Source: Sphingomonadaceae bacterium
GTDB taxonomy: Bacteria; Pseudomonadota; Alphaproteobacteria; Sphingomonadales; Sphingomonadaceae
Direction: 5' to 3'
DNA length: 64,000 nucleotides
NCBI GenBank assembly: GCA_947473355.1
Contig: CANJCQ010000001.1
Location: forward strand, 124,001 to 188,000
Shown: piece by piece, positions 26,881 through 35,775 of the stretch
Layout: the number at the start of each line of letters is the position of its first letter
Position numbering within the stretch: the first letter of the stretch is position 1
The notes under the pieces: generated by a model
Seen by the model: only the letters and a program-made list of their open reading frames with translations
Databases searched by the model: none
What the model was told of the DNA's origin: nothing
Position numbers and translations under genes: made by a program

Positions 26881-27678
26881 ATGAGCAATACAGGAAAGCT
26901 CGCTGGCAAGATCGCCATCGTGACTGGCGCAGGTTCAAGCGGTCCGGGCATGGGCATAGGCAAGGCCATGTCGATTCTTTTCGCTCGCGAAGGCGCGAAA
27001 GTCGTGCTGGTCGACATGTTTGAGGATCGTGCCCGCGAAACGCTCGACATGATCAATGCCGAAGGCGGCGAGGCGGCGATTGTCCAGGCCGACCTGTCAG
27101 ACATTGCCGGTATTGAGAAAGTAGTTGCCGAATGCATCGGCAAGTTCGGCGGTGTCGATATCCTGATCAACAATGCCGCGTTGACCAGCCCTTATGGCAT
27201 GCTTGAGACGACCACCGAGCAACTCGAAAAATGTATCGCAGTTAACCTGACGGCACCATTCCTGCTGTGCAAGGCGACCATACCGACGATGATCGAGCGC
27301 GGCGGAGGTTCAATCATCAACATCACGTCTATCGCATCGCTGCGCGGTCAGGGTGGCAAAGGATGCCCTGCCTATGCGGCTTCCAAGGCGGGGATGAACG
27401 GGCTGATGATCGATGTCGCCGACAGCTTCGGCAAGCAGGGCATCCGCATCAATTGCGTCGCCCCCGGCATCATCGATACGCCGATGCGCGATGCCGTTAT
27501 CACCAAGGGCGGTCACACCAAGGAATCGCTGAACCTGGGCCGGAAGACCGCGCTTGGCACCGAAGGCGACGCCTGGGACATTGCCCGAGCGGCGCTGTTC
27601 CTTGCCGGGCCCGACGGGCGATATATCACTGGCGTTCACTTGCCGGTCGATGGCGGGGTTATTGCAACCTCGCATTGA
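26881..27678 (+). CDS. Short-chain dehydrogenase/reductase
   Basis: SDR of 265 residues. The glycine motif TGAGSSGPGMGIGKA is expanded by an SGPGM insertion. NNAA replaces NNAG; Ser of NITSIAS and Tyr/Lys (YAASK) are present. C-terminus LPVDGGV. GGGAG before the ATG. It lies between a Rieske ferredoxin and an amidohydrolase and could act as a diol or hydroxyacid dehydrogenase. Confidence 0.9.
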   Translation: MSNTGKLAGKIAIVTGAGSSGPGMGIGKAMSILFAREGAKVVLVDMFEDRARETLDMINAEGGEAAIVQADLSDIAGIEKVVAECIGKFGGVDILINNAALTSPYGMLETTTEQLEKCIAVNLTAPFLLCKATIPTMIERGGGSIINITSIASLRGQGGKGCPAYAASKAGMNGLMIDVADSFGKQGIRINCVAPGIIDTPMRDAVITKGGHTKESLNLGRKTALGTEGDAWDIARAALFLAGPDGRYITGVHLPVDGGVIATSH

Positions 27679-27705
27679 GCGCGGCGCAGGGGAAGGGCAG
27701 ACCCA

Positions 27706-28578
27706 ATGGACATCGTCGATACCCAGCTACACCTCGGCCCCGGCCCGGTCGAACCTGCGCTGGCGGAAATGGATGCGCTGGGCATCACTTCTGTCCTGAT
27801 CGAGGAGTTCTGGGTTAGCGGGCAGGGCGATGGGCCGCATGACGCGCTGATGCCCGGCTATCGACTGCCGGGCGGGGCATGGCGCTCAGTCTATCCCACC
27901 GCGCTCAGCGCCAGCCTGCGATATCCGGACCGCTTCGGTTATTTCGTTCGGCTCGACCGCCGCGATCCCGGTCTGGAAGGCGTCATGCGCGGCATTGCCG
28001 CCGAACCGGGCGCGCGGGGATTCCGCCTGTTGGCGACCTGGTCGATGGACGAAGTGAAGGCATTGGCATCTGGTGACTTCGATGCGTTATTCGAAATTGC
28101 GCAGGACATCGGCCTGCCGGTCTGCGTCTTCGTGCCGGGGCATGTTGAATTGCTTCCACGCTACCTGCGAAAGTATCCCCGGCTGCAATTCGTGCTCGAT
28201 CATCTCGGCATCGGCATGCCCGGCCACCCGCCGGGCCGCAATGCGGCCGAAGTGGCCCGGGCGACCGATTCCGCCTATCTGGATGAAGTGCTGAAACTGG
28301 CGGAATTTCCCAATCTTGCGGTCAAGCTCAGCCATGCGCCGATGCTGCTCCGTGCAGGCACCTATCCTTTTGAGGCCGTGCGCCCACACCTGCGCCGCTT
28401 AATCGAGGCATATGGTGTGGAGCGCCTGATGTGGGCCAGCGACGCGACCATAATGCCGCATTGGCCCTGGGCGGATCTACTAAACTATCTTCGACTGGAT
28501 ACCGAGCTTTCGGACGACGAGAAGGTGTGGCTGCTCGGAGGCACAGCCCGGAAGGTATTCGCTTGGTCGGCTGCCTGA
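27706..28578 (+). CDS. Amidohydrolase-2-family protein (short form)
   Basis: TIM-barrel protein of 290 residues: DIVDTQLHLG at the first strand (the usual HxH written as QLH, so the first metal histidine is replaced), LDHLG at about 165-169, and WASDAT near the C-terminus carrying the conserved Asp. Short amidohydrolase-2 members include lactonases of sugar and aromatic pathways. It starts 27 bases after the SDR. Hydrolysis of a lactone or decarboxylation is possible; the reduced metal site makes either uncertain. Confidence 0.85.
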   Translation: MDIVDTQLHLGPGPVEPALAEMDALGITSVLIEEFWVSGQGDGPHDALMPGYRLPGGAWRSVYPTALSASLRYPDRFGYFVRLDRRDPGLEGVMRGIAAEPGARGFRLLATWSMDEVKALASGDFDALFEIAQDIGLPVCVFVPGHVELLPRYLRKYPRLQFVLDHLGIGMPGHPPGRNAAEVARATDSAYLDEVLKLAEFPNLAVKLSHAPMLLRAGTYPFEAVRPHLRRLIEAYGVERLMWASDATIMPHWPWADLLNYLRLDTELSDDEKVWLLGGTARKVFAWSAA

Positions 28579-28597
28579 TCCACTGAGGGGGCGGTGT

Positions 28598-29104
28598 TCA
28601 GTTTCCGCTGCGCAAGATTTCGTAGGACTGGTCAGCCGTACTGCGATCATAGACGATGCCTGCAATCGCGATTTCATCGCCTTGCAGGATACGCACCATG
28701 TCAGGCAGAATGTTGCGATAGACGAAGCGCCATTCGCCACTGCGCTTTTCCAGCCGGTCGAGCGAGCGGCCAGCGCTCATCAAGCGCTTGCTGCCATTCT
28801 TCAGCACATGCAGGCCCATGTAATAGGCCTCGCAACCTGCCTGATCGCCGTTCAGCGCGATGGTGATGTTGGTTATCTGGGTGAAAGTACGGTTCATGCC
28901 CTCCAGCACATGGTTCGCCAGCGTTTCGCCAATCGTTTCGCCGGTATAGACCTCGCCGTGGTGGTCTTCAGTGGCGTCTGGGTGATAGGCAGAAGCGATC
29001 AGTCCTGCATCCCCCCGGTCCAGCCCGCGGGCATAGCGGGTGTAGGCATTGCGAATGGCTTCGCGGTCCAGCATTTCCTGTAGCGCGGTCTCATTGATGG
29101 CCAT
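28598..29104 (-). CDS. SnoaL-like (NTF2 fold) protein
   Basis: Protein of 168 residues. LDREAIRNAYTRYARGLDRGD followed by YHPDATEDHHGEV is the opening typical of the SnoaL_4/LinA-like group, where an Asp and a His form a dyad; an Asp is present in GLDRGD. Dehydratase, isomerase or dehydrochlorinase activity is possible. GGGGAGAG precedes the ATG. It is last in the minus operon with P450, DUF35 protein and thiolase homologue. Confidence 0.85.
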   Translation of the reverse strand: MAINETALQEMLDREAIRNAYTRYARGLDRGDAGLIASAYHPDATEDHHGEVYTGETIGETLANHVLEGMNRTFTQITNITIALNGDQAGCEAYYMGLHVLKNGSKRLMSAGRSLDRLEKRSGEWRFVYRNILPDMVRILQGDEIAIAGIVYDRSTADQSYEILRSGN

Positions 29105-29139
29105 GTCTAGTCTCTCCCCTGATGCCTATTGCCGCGAAC

Positions 29140-30342
29140 TCACCACTTGAGCGGCATTTTCAGAATTCCGCGCATGAACGAATCCGGATCGAACTGCACA
29201 TCCTCGGCCGGGACTGCCAGCGCGAGGTTCGGGAAACGGCGGGCCAGCGTTTCGACCGCGAGACGGATCTGCAACCTCGCCATATGCTGGCCGACGCAGG
29301 AATGGGCGCCTCCGGTGAATGAGAAATGCGCCAGCGGTTTTTCCCGATGGAAATCGATTTTGTCGGGATCGGGCCAGACACTGGGATCGCGATTGACCAT
29401 GCCAAATTCGATCAGCACGTGTTCACCCTGTTTCACCACCTGCCCATCGGAGAATATCACATCCTCCTTGGCCCAGAAACCGAAGGCGCGGCCCGGCTTG
29501 AAGCTGGGAATCCAGCGCCACAACTCATTCAGCGCGGCATGCATGTTGTCGGGATTTTCCTTGAGGTCGCGCCAGTGATCAGGATGCGTCATCAAGGTGT
29601 ATACTGTCGTGCCCAGCTGCCAAAGCGTGGTCTTGAAGCCACCGTGCCACAGCGCCATGGCCAGGCTGACCAGCTCTTCTTCCTCCAGCTTGTCACCCTC
29701 ATCGCGCGCCTCGATCAGCACGCTGAGTAGGTCGTCCGTCGGCTTCACGCGCCGTTCCGCGATCAGTCCGCGAACAAAGGCCAGCGTCGTCTCGCGCGCC
29801 TCGATCTTGCGCTCGGGGGAGGTCGATGAGTCTGAGGAAACATCGATCCACTTCTTGAATTCGAAGGCCTTGTCCTTGGGAATCCCCAGAATGCCCGCCA
29901 GCACGAGCACGGGAAGCTTGTGCGCGAACATGGAAATGAAATCCGCGCCGGGGCCGTGGGCTTCGATTTCGTCCAACAATTCGTCGGTAAATGCCTGGAC
30001 CCAGCCCTCCATCTCCTGGATCCGGGCAGGCGTGAAGGCACCGGCTGCCAGTTGGCGGATCCGGGTGTGCTCGGGTGGATCCATGTTGAGCAGCAATGAA
30101 GGGATCTTGGTGGCTTCGGTGTTGTGCATCCCTGGAATGGCGCGGGTCAACCCATACCTGCGTCCGAACCTTCGGAAATCATAGGCGATCTTTGCATCGG
30201 CTACCCGCGTGATGAGCCAGCTTGGCTCGCCATAGGGAAGCTGCACGCGCACGATGCCCTGCTCGCGGATGGCTGCATAGCGCGGATCGATATCGAGCCG
30301 GCTGGGCTCGGCGAAAGGATATGGGATGGGTGCTTCTGACAT
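29140..30342 (-). CDS. Cytochrome P450 with altered I-helix motif
   Basis: P450 of 400 residues. NMDPPEHTRIR at 87-97, ExxR at E273-R276 (ELWR), haem loop FTGGAHSCVG with Cys349. The I-helix reads GGFKTT (234-239): the acidic residue before Thr is a Lys, so the oxygen-activating acid-alcohol pair is incomplete. The phenylalanine usually opening the haem loop is kept as SFTGG. No ferredoxin gene is adjacent. The ATG at 30342 is the first in-frame ATG before the conserved region. Confidence 0.92.
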   Translation of the reverse strand: MSEAPIPYPFAEPSRLDIDPRYAAIREQGIVRVQLPYGEPSWLITRVADAKIAYDFRRFGRRYGLTRAIPGMHNTEATKIPSLLLNMDPPEHTRIRQLAAGAFTPARIQEMEGWVQAFTDELLDEIEAHGPGADFISMFAHKLPVLVLAGILGIPKDKAFEFKKWIDVSSDSSTSPERKIEARETTLAFVRGLIAERRVKPTDDLLSVLIEARDEGDKLEEEELVSLAMALWHGGFKTTLWQLGTTVYTLMTHPDHWRDLKENPDNMHAALNELWRWIPSFKPGRAFGFWAKEDVIFSDGQVVKQGEHVLIEFGMVNRDPSVWPDPDKIDFHREKPLAHFSFTGGAHSCVGQHMARLQIRLAVETLARRFPNLALAVPAEDVQFDPDSFMRGILKMPLKW

Positions 30343-30408
30343 GGGTTCGTTTTCGTCCCTCAATGGTGACCAATGCTTCGTGCAGGATACTAGCGGGAAA
30401 GGCTTGCT

Positions 30409-30825
30409 TCAGAGGGGCACGCCCTCAGTCGTCCAGGCGAGATCGCCCACCTCATCGGTGATCTTCTCCGTGACAACGCGCACCTTCAGGCCGCGGTGAA
30501 CTTCCTTGTCTGAAATCAAACGTCCCGGGATGTAGATATCGGCCTGTTCGTCCAGCCGCACCAGCGCGAGGACATAGGGCACGTATTGCATCATGTCCGG
30601 CGAAGTGGAGCGATGGACGACGATCCAGCTGAACACCTCGCCAGTGCCTTTCACTTCATCGAGCGACAGATTTCCGCCATGGCATCCCGAGCAGATCGGT
30701 CGCGGCGGCCAGGTCCAGTGGCCGCAATCGTTGCAATGGGTAACCTTGAAGTGGCCATCGGCGAGCGCTTGCCAGTAGGGCGCGGAATCGCGGTCGGCGA
30801 TCGGCGCGATGATGCGCTCAGCCAT
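30409..30825 (-). CDS. DUF35 OB-fold/zinc-ribbon protein
   Basis: Protein of 138 residues: an N-terminal rubredoxin-like zinc ribbon with Cys31, Cys34, Cys45, Cys48 (CNDCGHW and CSGCHG) and a C-terminal OB fold (GTGEVFSWIVVHRS). DUF35 proteins bind acyl-CoA and pair with SCP2-thiolase-like proteins, for example ChsH2 with Ltp2 in steroid side-chain cleavage (known from the family). Its ATG overlaps the TGA of the thiolase homologue by one base, which supports a tight 1:1 partnership. Confidence 0.92.
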   Translation of the reverse strand: MAERIIAPIADRDSAPYWQALADGHFKVTHCNDCGHWTWPPRPICSGCHGGNLSLDEVKGTGEVFSWIVVHRSTSPDMMQYVPYVLALVRLDEQADIYIPGRLISDKEVHRGLKVRVVTEKITDEVGDLAWTTEGVPL

Positions 30826-32003
30826 CAGGCTCCCCCGAGGATTACGGCTGAGGAATAGCCGCTGATATAGCCGAGCTGGCCAGTGACGAGCGCGGTGTCG
30901 TGCTTCTTGACCTGGCGGTGGGCAGCGTCGCCGCGGATCTGCTCGACGGCTTCGTAAACGTGGTTCAGGCCGTGAATATAGGCTTCCGACAGCAAGCCAC
31001 CGTGGGTGTTGATCGGCAGCTGCCCGCCAGCGCGGTCAAAGGCACCGTCTTTCAGCATGTCGGGCACCTCACCTGGCTGCGCGAAGCCATAACCTTCGAT
31101 CTGCGAGAGCAGCGGAAAGGTAAAACAATCGTAGAGCTCGGCAAAGTCGATATTCTTCGGTCCCATGCCAGCCGACTTGTAAAGCCGCTCGGCAAGCGGG
31201 CCGGCTGGTGACACGGCGAGATCGTCAAACCCGTTGTTGGAGATATTGACTCCGCCGCCCCAGGCTGCTCCCTGGATCAAGACCGGGCGGTGGGGCAGGT
31301 CGCGTGCGCGTTCTGTACTGGTCACCACGATGGCTACTGCGCCATCGGATTCAAGGCAGCAGTCCAGCTTGTGGAATGGCTCCGCAATCCATTCGCTGGC
31401 CATGTAGTCATCCAGCGTGATCGGCTTGCGCATCATTGCCCGCTCATTGTCCAACGCATTGGTGCGGCAAAGGACAGCCAGCCGGCCGAAATCCTCGCTC
31501 TTGGTGCCATAGCGCAGCATGTGCGCGCGGGCATTCATAGCCATTTCCTGCGCCGGCACCATGTAGCCCGACGCGATCTTGAACTGGATGTCCCAGGGCA
31601 TCGAGGCATTGGGCGCTTTTGCGCCGCCTTTGCGCTGCTGCGACCTGCCGTTGAGCGCGCGGTAACACACCACGCAGTCCGCGACGCCTGTGCCGACCGC
31701 AAGCGCAGCCTGTGCGACGATCGACATCGATACGCTGCCGCCCAGATACTGGTCGAGATAGAAGTTCATGCTCTTTATGCCCAGTGCCTGCGCGAGCAGG
31801 TTGGGCGATATGGAATCGCTTGTGCCGAAAGTGCACAGGCCGTCAATCTCGTCGATCTCGAGCCTGGCGTCCGCCATGGCCGTCCGGATCGCACTGGCGG
31901 CGAGCGCGAATGTGCTGACGCCCGAATCCTTCGAATATTCGGTGCAACCGATGCCGACGATGGCGGTCTGGCCGCGGGGAAAGCGATTGGCCCTGTCACT
32001 CAT
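30825..32003 (-). CDS. Thiolase-fold protein lacking catalytic Cys (SCP2-thiolase/Ltp2-like)
   Basis: Thiolase-superfamily protein of 392 residues. The segment that holds the nucleophilic Cys in thiolases reads LDQYLGGSVSMS, and the second cysteine region near the C-terminus reads GQLGYISGYSS, so both catalytic cysteines are missing. The NTHGG motif (about 335-339) is kept. Such proteins with a DUF35 partner are acyl-CoA retro-aldolases in steroid side-chain degradation (Ltp2), so a C-C cleaving lyase is the best guess, not a thiolase. It is first in the minus operon, with promoter and operator at 32061-32102. Confidence 0.88.
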   Translation of the reverse strand: MSDRANRFPRGQTAIVGIGCTEYSKDSGVSTFALAASAIRTAMADARLEIDEIDGLCTFGTSDSISPNLLAQALGIKSMNFYLDQYLGGSVSMSIVAQAALAVGTGVADCVVCYRALNGRSQQRKGGAKAPNASMPWDIQFKIASGYMVPAQEMAMNARAHMLRYGTKSEDFGRLAVLCRTNALDNERAMMRKPITLDDYMASEWIAEPFHKLDCCLESDGAVAIVVTSTERARDLPHRPVLIQGAAWGGGVNISNNGFDDLAVSPAGPLAERLYKSAGMGPKNIDFAELYDCFTFPLLSQIEGYGFAQPGEVPDMLKDGAFDRAGGQLPINTHGGLLSEAYIHGLNHVYEAVEQIRGDAAHRQVKKHDTALVTGQLGYISGYSSAVILGGA

Positions 32004-32060
32004 GAAGCTTCACTCATGCTGCATGCCTCTCGTCCACTGACGCTCGGCGGCGCCTAAAAC

Positions 32061-32102
32061 TGTCACTTGACTGACACTATATGCCCAAAACTAGCTGGTC
32101 AA
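32061..32102 (-). promoter_or_regulatory. Promoter and operator for the thiolase-homologue operon
   Basis: Minus strand: TTGACC (32097-32102), 15-base spacer, TATAGT (32076-32081). Directly downstream, over the likely transcription start, is the inverted repeat TGTCA-N6-TGACA (32061-32076), the cleanest copy of this operator family. Confidence 0.7.
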
Positions 32103-32121
32103 GGACTAGCAGCGCACGCCG

Positions 32122-32955
32122 TCAGCCCTGCGCTTGCTTCCGCAAGCCTTCGATCCCGCCGGCACTGCGCGGGGTTCCCGCCGAGAGGCCAGCATCGACC
32201 GGCATCAGCGTGCCGGTAACATAGCGCGACCGGTCGGTGACGAAGAACAGCACGGCCTGGGCAATATCTTCCACCTTGCCTTGCAGTTTCAGCGGCTGGC
32301 GCGAGATGATGAATTCGCGGATCGACCGGGTGAACTCGGCGCGCTTCTCGTCGGGTACACCTGCGCCCTGGTTGCGACCGAGGATGTCGGTCTCGATGTT
32401 GCCGGGAGCAATGGCGTTTACCCGGATATTGTGCTCGCCAAGATCGATAGCGGCGCATTTTGTAAACATGATGACTGAGGATTTGGCGACATGATAGGCC
32501 CAGTTTCCACTCGATGCGTTCATGCCCCCGATTGAGGAAATGTTGACGACCGAGCCGCCGCCGTTGTCCTTCATTACCCGCGCGGCTTCGCGCGTCCCCG
32601 CCATGACTCCAAGCAGGTCAATCCCCATCACCTGGTGAAAATCGGAGAGGTCGTCATCGAGCAGGCGGGGATGATTGGCTCCACCGATGCCGGCGTTGTT
32701 TATCATGATATCGAGCCGACTGTGGGTGCTTGCCACGTGGTCGACCAGATCGCGCAGCTGCTGCTGGTCGGCAACGTCGGTGTGCCAGAACGAGGCATTC
32801 TCCCCCAGCGCTGCAAGTGCCTGCTTACCGGCCACTTCGTCGATATCGGCAATGACGACCCTGGCGCCTTCCCGGACCAGGCCTGCAGCAATCCCCAATC
32901 CAATTCCCGCGCTGCCGCCGGTCACGATGGCAACCTTGCCAGTCAGTTCCGTCAT
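32122..32955 (-). CDS. Short-chain dehydrogenase/reductase
   Basis: SDR of 277 residues with TGGSAGIGLG, NNAG, Ser of NISSIGG, and Tyr/Lys (YHVAK). The tail after the usual MPVDAGLS motif is about 20 residues longer than normal. The ATG at 32955 is chosen since AAGGA lies nine bases upstream; the ATG at 32964 has no properly spaced site. It follows the molybdenum hydroxylase large subunit by 25 bases and is last in that operon; probably handles the hydroxylated or oxo product. Confidence 0.92.
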   Translation of the reverse strand: MTELTGKVAIVTGGSAGIGLGIAAGLVREGARVVIADIDEVAGKQALAALGENASFWHTDVADQQQLRDLVDHVASTHSRLDIMINNAGIGGANHPRLLDDDLSDFHQVMGIDLLGVMAGTREAARVMKDNGGGSVVNISSIGGMNASSGNWAYHVAKSSVIMFTKCAAIDLGEHNIRVNAIAPGNIETDILGRNQGAGVPDEKRAEFTRSIREFIISRQPLKLQGKVEDIAQAVLFFVTDRSRYVTGTLMPVDAGLSAGTPRSAGGIEGLRKQAQG

Positions 32956-32980
32956 AATATTCATCCTTGTTCGCAGCTGT

Positions 32981-35302
32981 TCAGACGACTGGTTCGTTCT
33001 GCATGAGATTGTGAAGTTTGGTCGGAGACATGGGCAGAGCGTCAGGCAGCGGCCCAAAGGGCAGCATTGCATCGGCGATGGCATTGAGCAGGGTCGGCCC
33101 TCCGATGATCATTCCGCCTTCGCCCACCCCCCGAAAGCCGCCGTCACTGAACGAAGGTGTGGTGATGTGGGTATATTCGAATGTTGGCACATCAGTAATT
33201 GCCGGCAGGTGATAGTCCTTGAACGTCACTGCAGTGGGATTGCCGCGCGCATCGATGGTGAACTCTTCATGCAGCACCACGCCGATCGCCTGGGCCAGAC
33301 CTCCGGCGATCTGCCCTTCGACGATCGCGGGATTGATCTGTACGCCGCAATCCTCGCTGCTGATCCAGCGCAGAATGTTCGTGAAGCCAGTCTCGCGGTC
33401 GACTTCGACGATGCAAGCGTGGGCCGCCGAGGCGTGAGTGAACATGCGTTCCGCGGTATAGCGATACTGCGCCTCGAGCCCGCCTTCCATGTCAGGCGGC
33501 AGGCGCTTGGCATCGCCATAGGCGAGCTCGGCGATTTCCTTGAGCGAGCGCGACATGGCCTCGGCGCCGGCGACCTTGACCATGCCGTCCTCGATCGTCA
33601 CGTCATTCGGGTTGGCGTTGAGCGCATGGGCGGCAATCGCCTTGACCTTGTCGGTCAATATCTTTGCGGCCCTGATGATGGCGGCGCCAGCGACAACGGC
33701 CTGGCGGCTTCCCGCACCGCCCGGCCCAAAACCGCTTCGCGTCGAATCATCCTGATAGATGGTAACATCATCGACGTTGACGCCGAGTTGCTCGGCAATG
33801 ATCTGCGCGTGAGTCGTCTCGATGCCTTGCCCCTGCGAATGGGTGCTGAGGTTGGCGATCACCTTGCCGGCATGGTCGATGGTGATTTGCGCATGGTCGC
33901 TGAGCAGCGGGAAGACACCGTTCGCGGCTGTCGGCTCGATGTAGGTTGCAATGCCGAGGCCTAGATAGCGGCCCTGTTTACGCCCTTCGGCCTGTTCGGC
34001 ACGAAAGGCTGGCACGTCGATCTTGGTTAGCAGATTATCGAGGCATTCCATCGGCGTGATGTTGTCGATTTCCAAGCCCAGTGCGTTGAGGCAAGGCACC
34101 TCGCTCGCAGTCAGTAGGTTGCGCCGACGGATTTCGATAGGGTCGATGCCGATCTGTCGCGCCGCCTTGTCGAACAGCGATTCACGCGCAAGCGCTTCGA
34201 TCGCCCAGGGCGCACGATAGCCGCCCAGCCCTACCGTGTTGGTCAGCCAGGCCTTGCCGACGAACTGGTAAACCGGAATCCGGTATGGTCCGGGCATGAA
34301 CATCATCACCGGCATGCCGGCATCGGGCATGTGCGGATAGGCACCGTTGTTCGAATTGTAGACGCAGGCCAGGGCCAGCAGCTTTGCATCCTTGTCGAAG
34401 GCCATGGTGGTGGTAATGTCGGATTCGCGTGCAGGGCAGGACGTCGTCAGCGCCTCGAAGCGGTCTTCGATCCATTTGACCGGGCGGCGCAGCAACAAGC
34501 TCGCAGCTATCGCGCCCACTTCTTCGCGCCAGGGCTGCGCCTTCAGGCCGAATCCGCCGCCAACATCCTTGGCGACCACGCGAACCTTGTTTTCCGGCAA
34601 TTCAAACGCTTGGGCAATGGCAGCCGATGCAATGTGCGTGGACTGGCAGCCAATATGGACCGTCAGTTCATCCATTCCGGTCGGATTGCTGACTACGCCG
34701 CGTGCTTCCATGGTCGACTGGGCGATGCGCTGGTGACGCAGGGTGCCGGTCACAACATGGGTGGCGCTGGCCATGATCTTTTCGAATTCGGGGTTCGGCG
34801 GCAGGCCGATCTGCAGGAGGACATTGCTCTCCCGGTCAGGGTGGACGAGCGGGCCGCTCATCGCGTCCTCGACCGTGATGAGCGGGTCTTCTTCCTCGTA
34901 GTCCACCCAGACAAGCGCCACGGCATCTTCGGCGATATAGCGACTGTCGGCGAGCACCATGGCAATCGGATCTCCGACATAGCGCACGAATTCTTCGGTC
35001 AGCGGCCGGGTGATTGGGCCATCGTTGTGATGCAGATGCATGTTCGAGCAGCGCGCGTTGAACTTGCCGAGATCGGCAGCGGTTAGCACCGCGTGGACGC
35101 CGTGCAGGGCCCGCGCCGCCTCAAGGTCCATCGAGACGATCCGCCCGCGCGCGATCTCGCTTCGCACGTAAGCCACATGAAGCACACCGGCAATCGATAC
35201 GTCGTCGACGAACTGCCCGCGCCCGGTCAGCAGCCGCAGGTCTTCCTTGCGCAGCACGCGCTGGCCGATGTAGCGGCCCGCTCCGCTGATCGGCGCGTTC
35301 AT
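32981..35302 (-). CDS. Molybdenum hydroxylase large subunit (xanthine dehydrogenase / CoxL family)
   Basis: Molybdopterin-binding catalytic subunit of 773 residues, the normal length. It would hydroxylate an aromatic heterocycle, aldehyde or similar carbon using water. Visible: DVGGGFGLKAQPW near 245-257, GGYRAPW in the form II position (not the AYxCSFR loop of true CO dehydrogenase), and GVGEGG near 740, whose Glu is the catalytic base. So it is not a CO dehydrogenase. The ATG at 35302 has AGGAGAAG upstream and overlaps the small-subunit stop by 4 bases. Confidence 0.93.
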   Translation of the reverse strand: MNAPISGAGRYIGQRVLRKEDLRLLTGRGQFVDDVSIAGVLHVAYVRSEIARGRIVSMDLEAARALHGVHAVLTAADLGKFNARCSNMHLHHNDGPITRPLTEEFVRYVGDPIAMVLADSRYIAEDAVALVWVDYEEEDPLITVEDAMSGPLVHPDRESNVLLQIGLPPNPEFEKIMASATHVVTGTLRHQRIAQSTMEARGVVSNPTGMDELTVHIGCQSTHIASAAIAQAFELPENKVRVVAKDVGGGFGLKAQPWREEVGAIAASLLLRRPVKWIEDRFEALTTSCPARESDITTTMAFDKDAKLLALACVYNSNNGAYPHMPDAGMPVMMFMPGPYRIPVYQFVGKAWLTNTVGLGGYRAPWAIEALARESLFDKAARQIGIDPIEIRRRNLLTASEVPCLNALGLEIDNITPMECLDNLLTKIDVPAFRAEQAEGRKQGRYLGLGIATYIEPTAANGVFPLLSDHAQITIDHAGKVIANLSTHSQGQGIETTHAQIIAEQLGVNVDDVTIYQDDSTRSGFGPGGAGSRQAVVAGAAIIRAAKILTDKVKAIAAHALNANPNDVTIEDGMVKVAGAEAMSRSLKEIAELAYGDAKRLPPDMEGGLEAQYRYTAERMFTHASAAHACIVEVDRETGFTNILRWISSEDCGVQINPAIVEGQIAGGLAQAIGVVLHEEFTIDARGNPTAVTFKDYHLPAITDVPTFEYTHITTPSFSDGGFRGVGEGGMIIGGPTLLNAIADAMLPFGPLPDALPMSPTKLHNLMQNEPVV

Positions 35303-35775
35303 GCCGCTTCTCCTGCCGCGAGTTGCTTGATGGCCTTGCGGATGCCCTGATAGCCAGTGCAGCGGCATAAGTGGCCCGACATCGCATTCAGCAGGGTTTT
35401 TTCGTCAGACTTGGTCGCGCCCTGGGTCAGCGAGGTGAGAGTCATGACCACGCCTGGCGTGCAGAAGCCGCATTGCAGTGCATGGCATTCGCGCATCGCC
35501 TGTTGCACCGGACTAAGCGAGCCGTCGGGCGCGGCGGCACCTTCCACAGTGGTGACATCGGCGCCATCAGCCTGAACCGCGAACATCAGGCAGGAGCGTA
35601 CGGCTAGCCCATCGACCAGAATCGTGCAGGCCCCACAGACGCCGTGTTCGCACGCCATGTGCACTCCGGTCTGTCCGACTTTTTCGCGCAGAAAGTCACC
35701 CAGCGTCATGCGCCCCTCCACTCGCGAAGTGCAAGTGCGGCCATTGACTGTCATGGAGATCTCGTGGTCGCTCAT
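35299..35775 (-). CDS. Molybdenum hydroxylase iron-sulfur subunit (CoxS type)
   Basis: Protein of 158 residues carrying two [2Fe-2S] clusters: Cys42, Cys47, Cys50, Cys62 (plant-type, CEHGVCGAC) and Cys102, Cys105, Cys137, Cys139 (CGFCTPG and CRC, alpha-helical domain). Transfers electrons between the Mo centre and FAD. Overlaps both neighbours by 4 bases (ATGA), a sign of a coupled complex. Confidence 0.96.
   Translation of the reverse strand: MSDHEISMTVNGRTCTSRVEGRMTLGDFLREKVGQTGVHMACEHGVCGACTILVDGLAVRSCLMFAVQADGADVTTVEGAAAPDGSLSPVQQAMRECHALQCGFCTPGVVMTLTSLTQGATKSDEKTLLNAMSGHLCRCTGYQGIRKAIKQLAAGEAA

Noticed and set aside
32675..33964. 429-codon open frame on the plus strand
   Set aside because: Antisense to the molybdenum hydroxylase large subunit and the SDR; composition is typical of a shadow frame.
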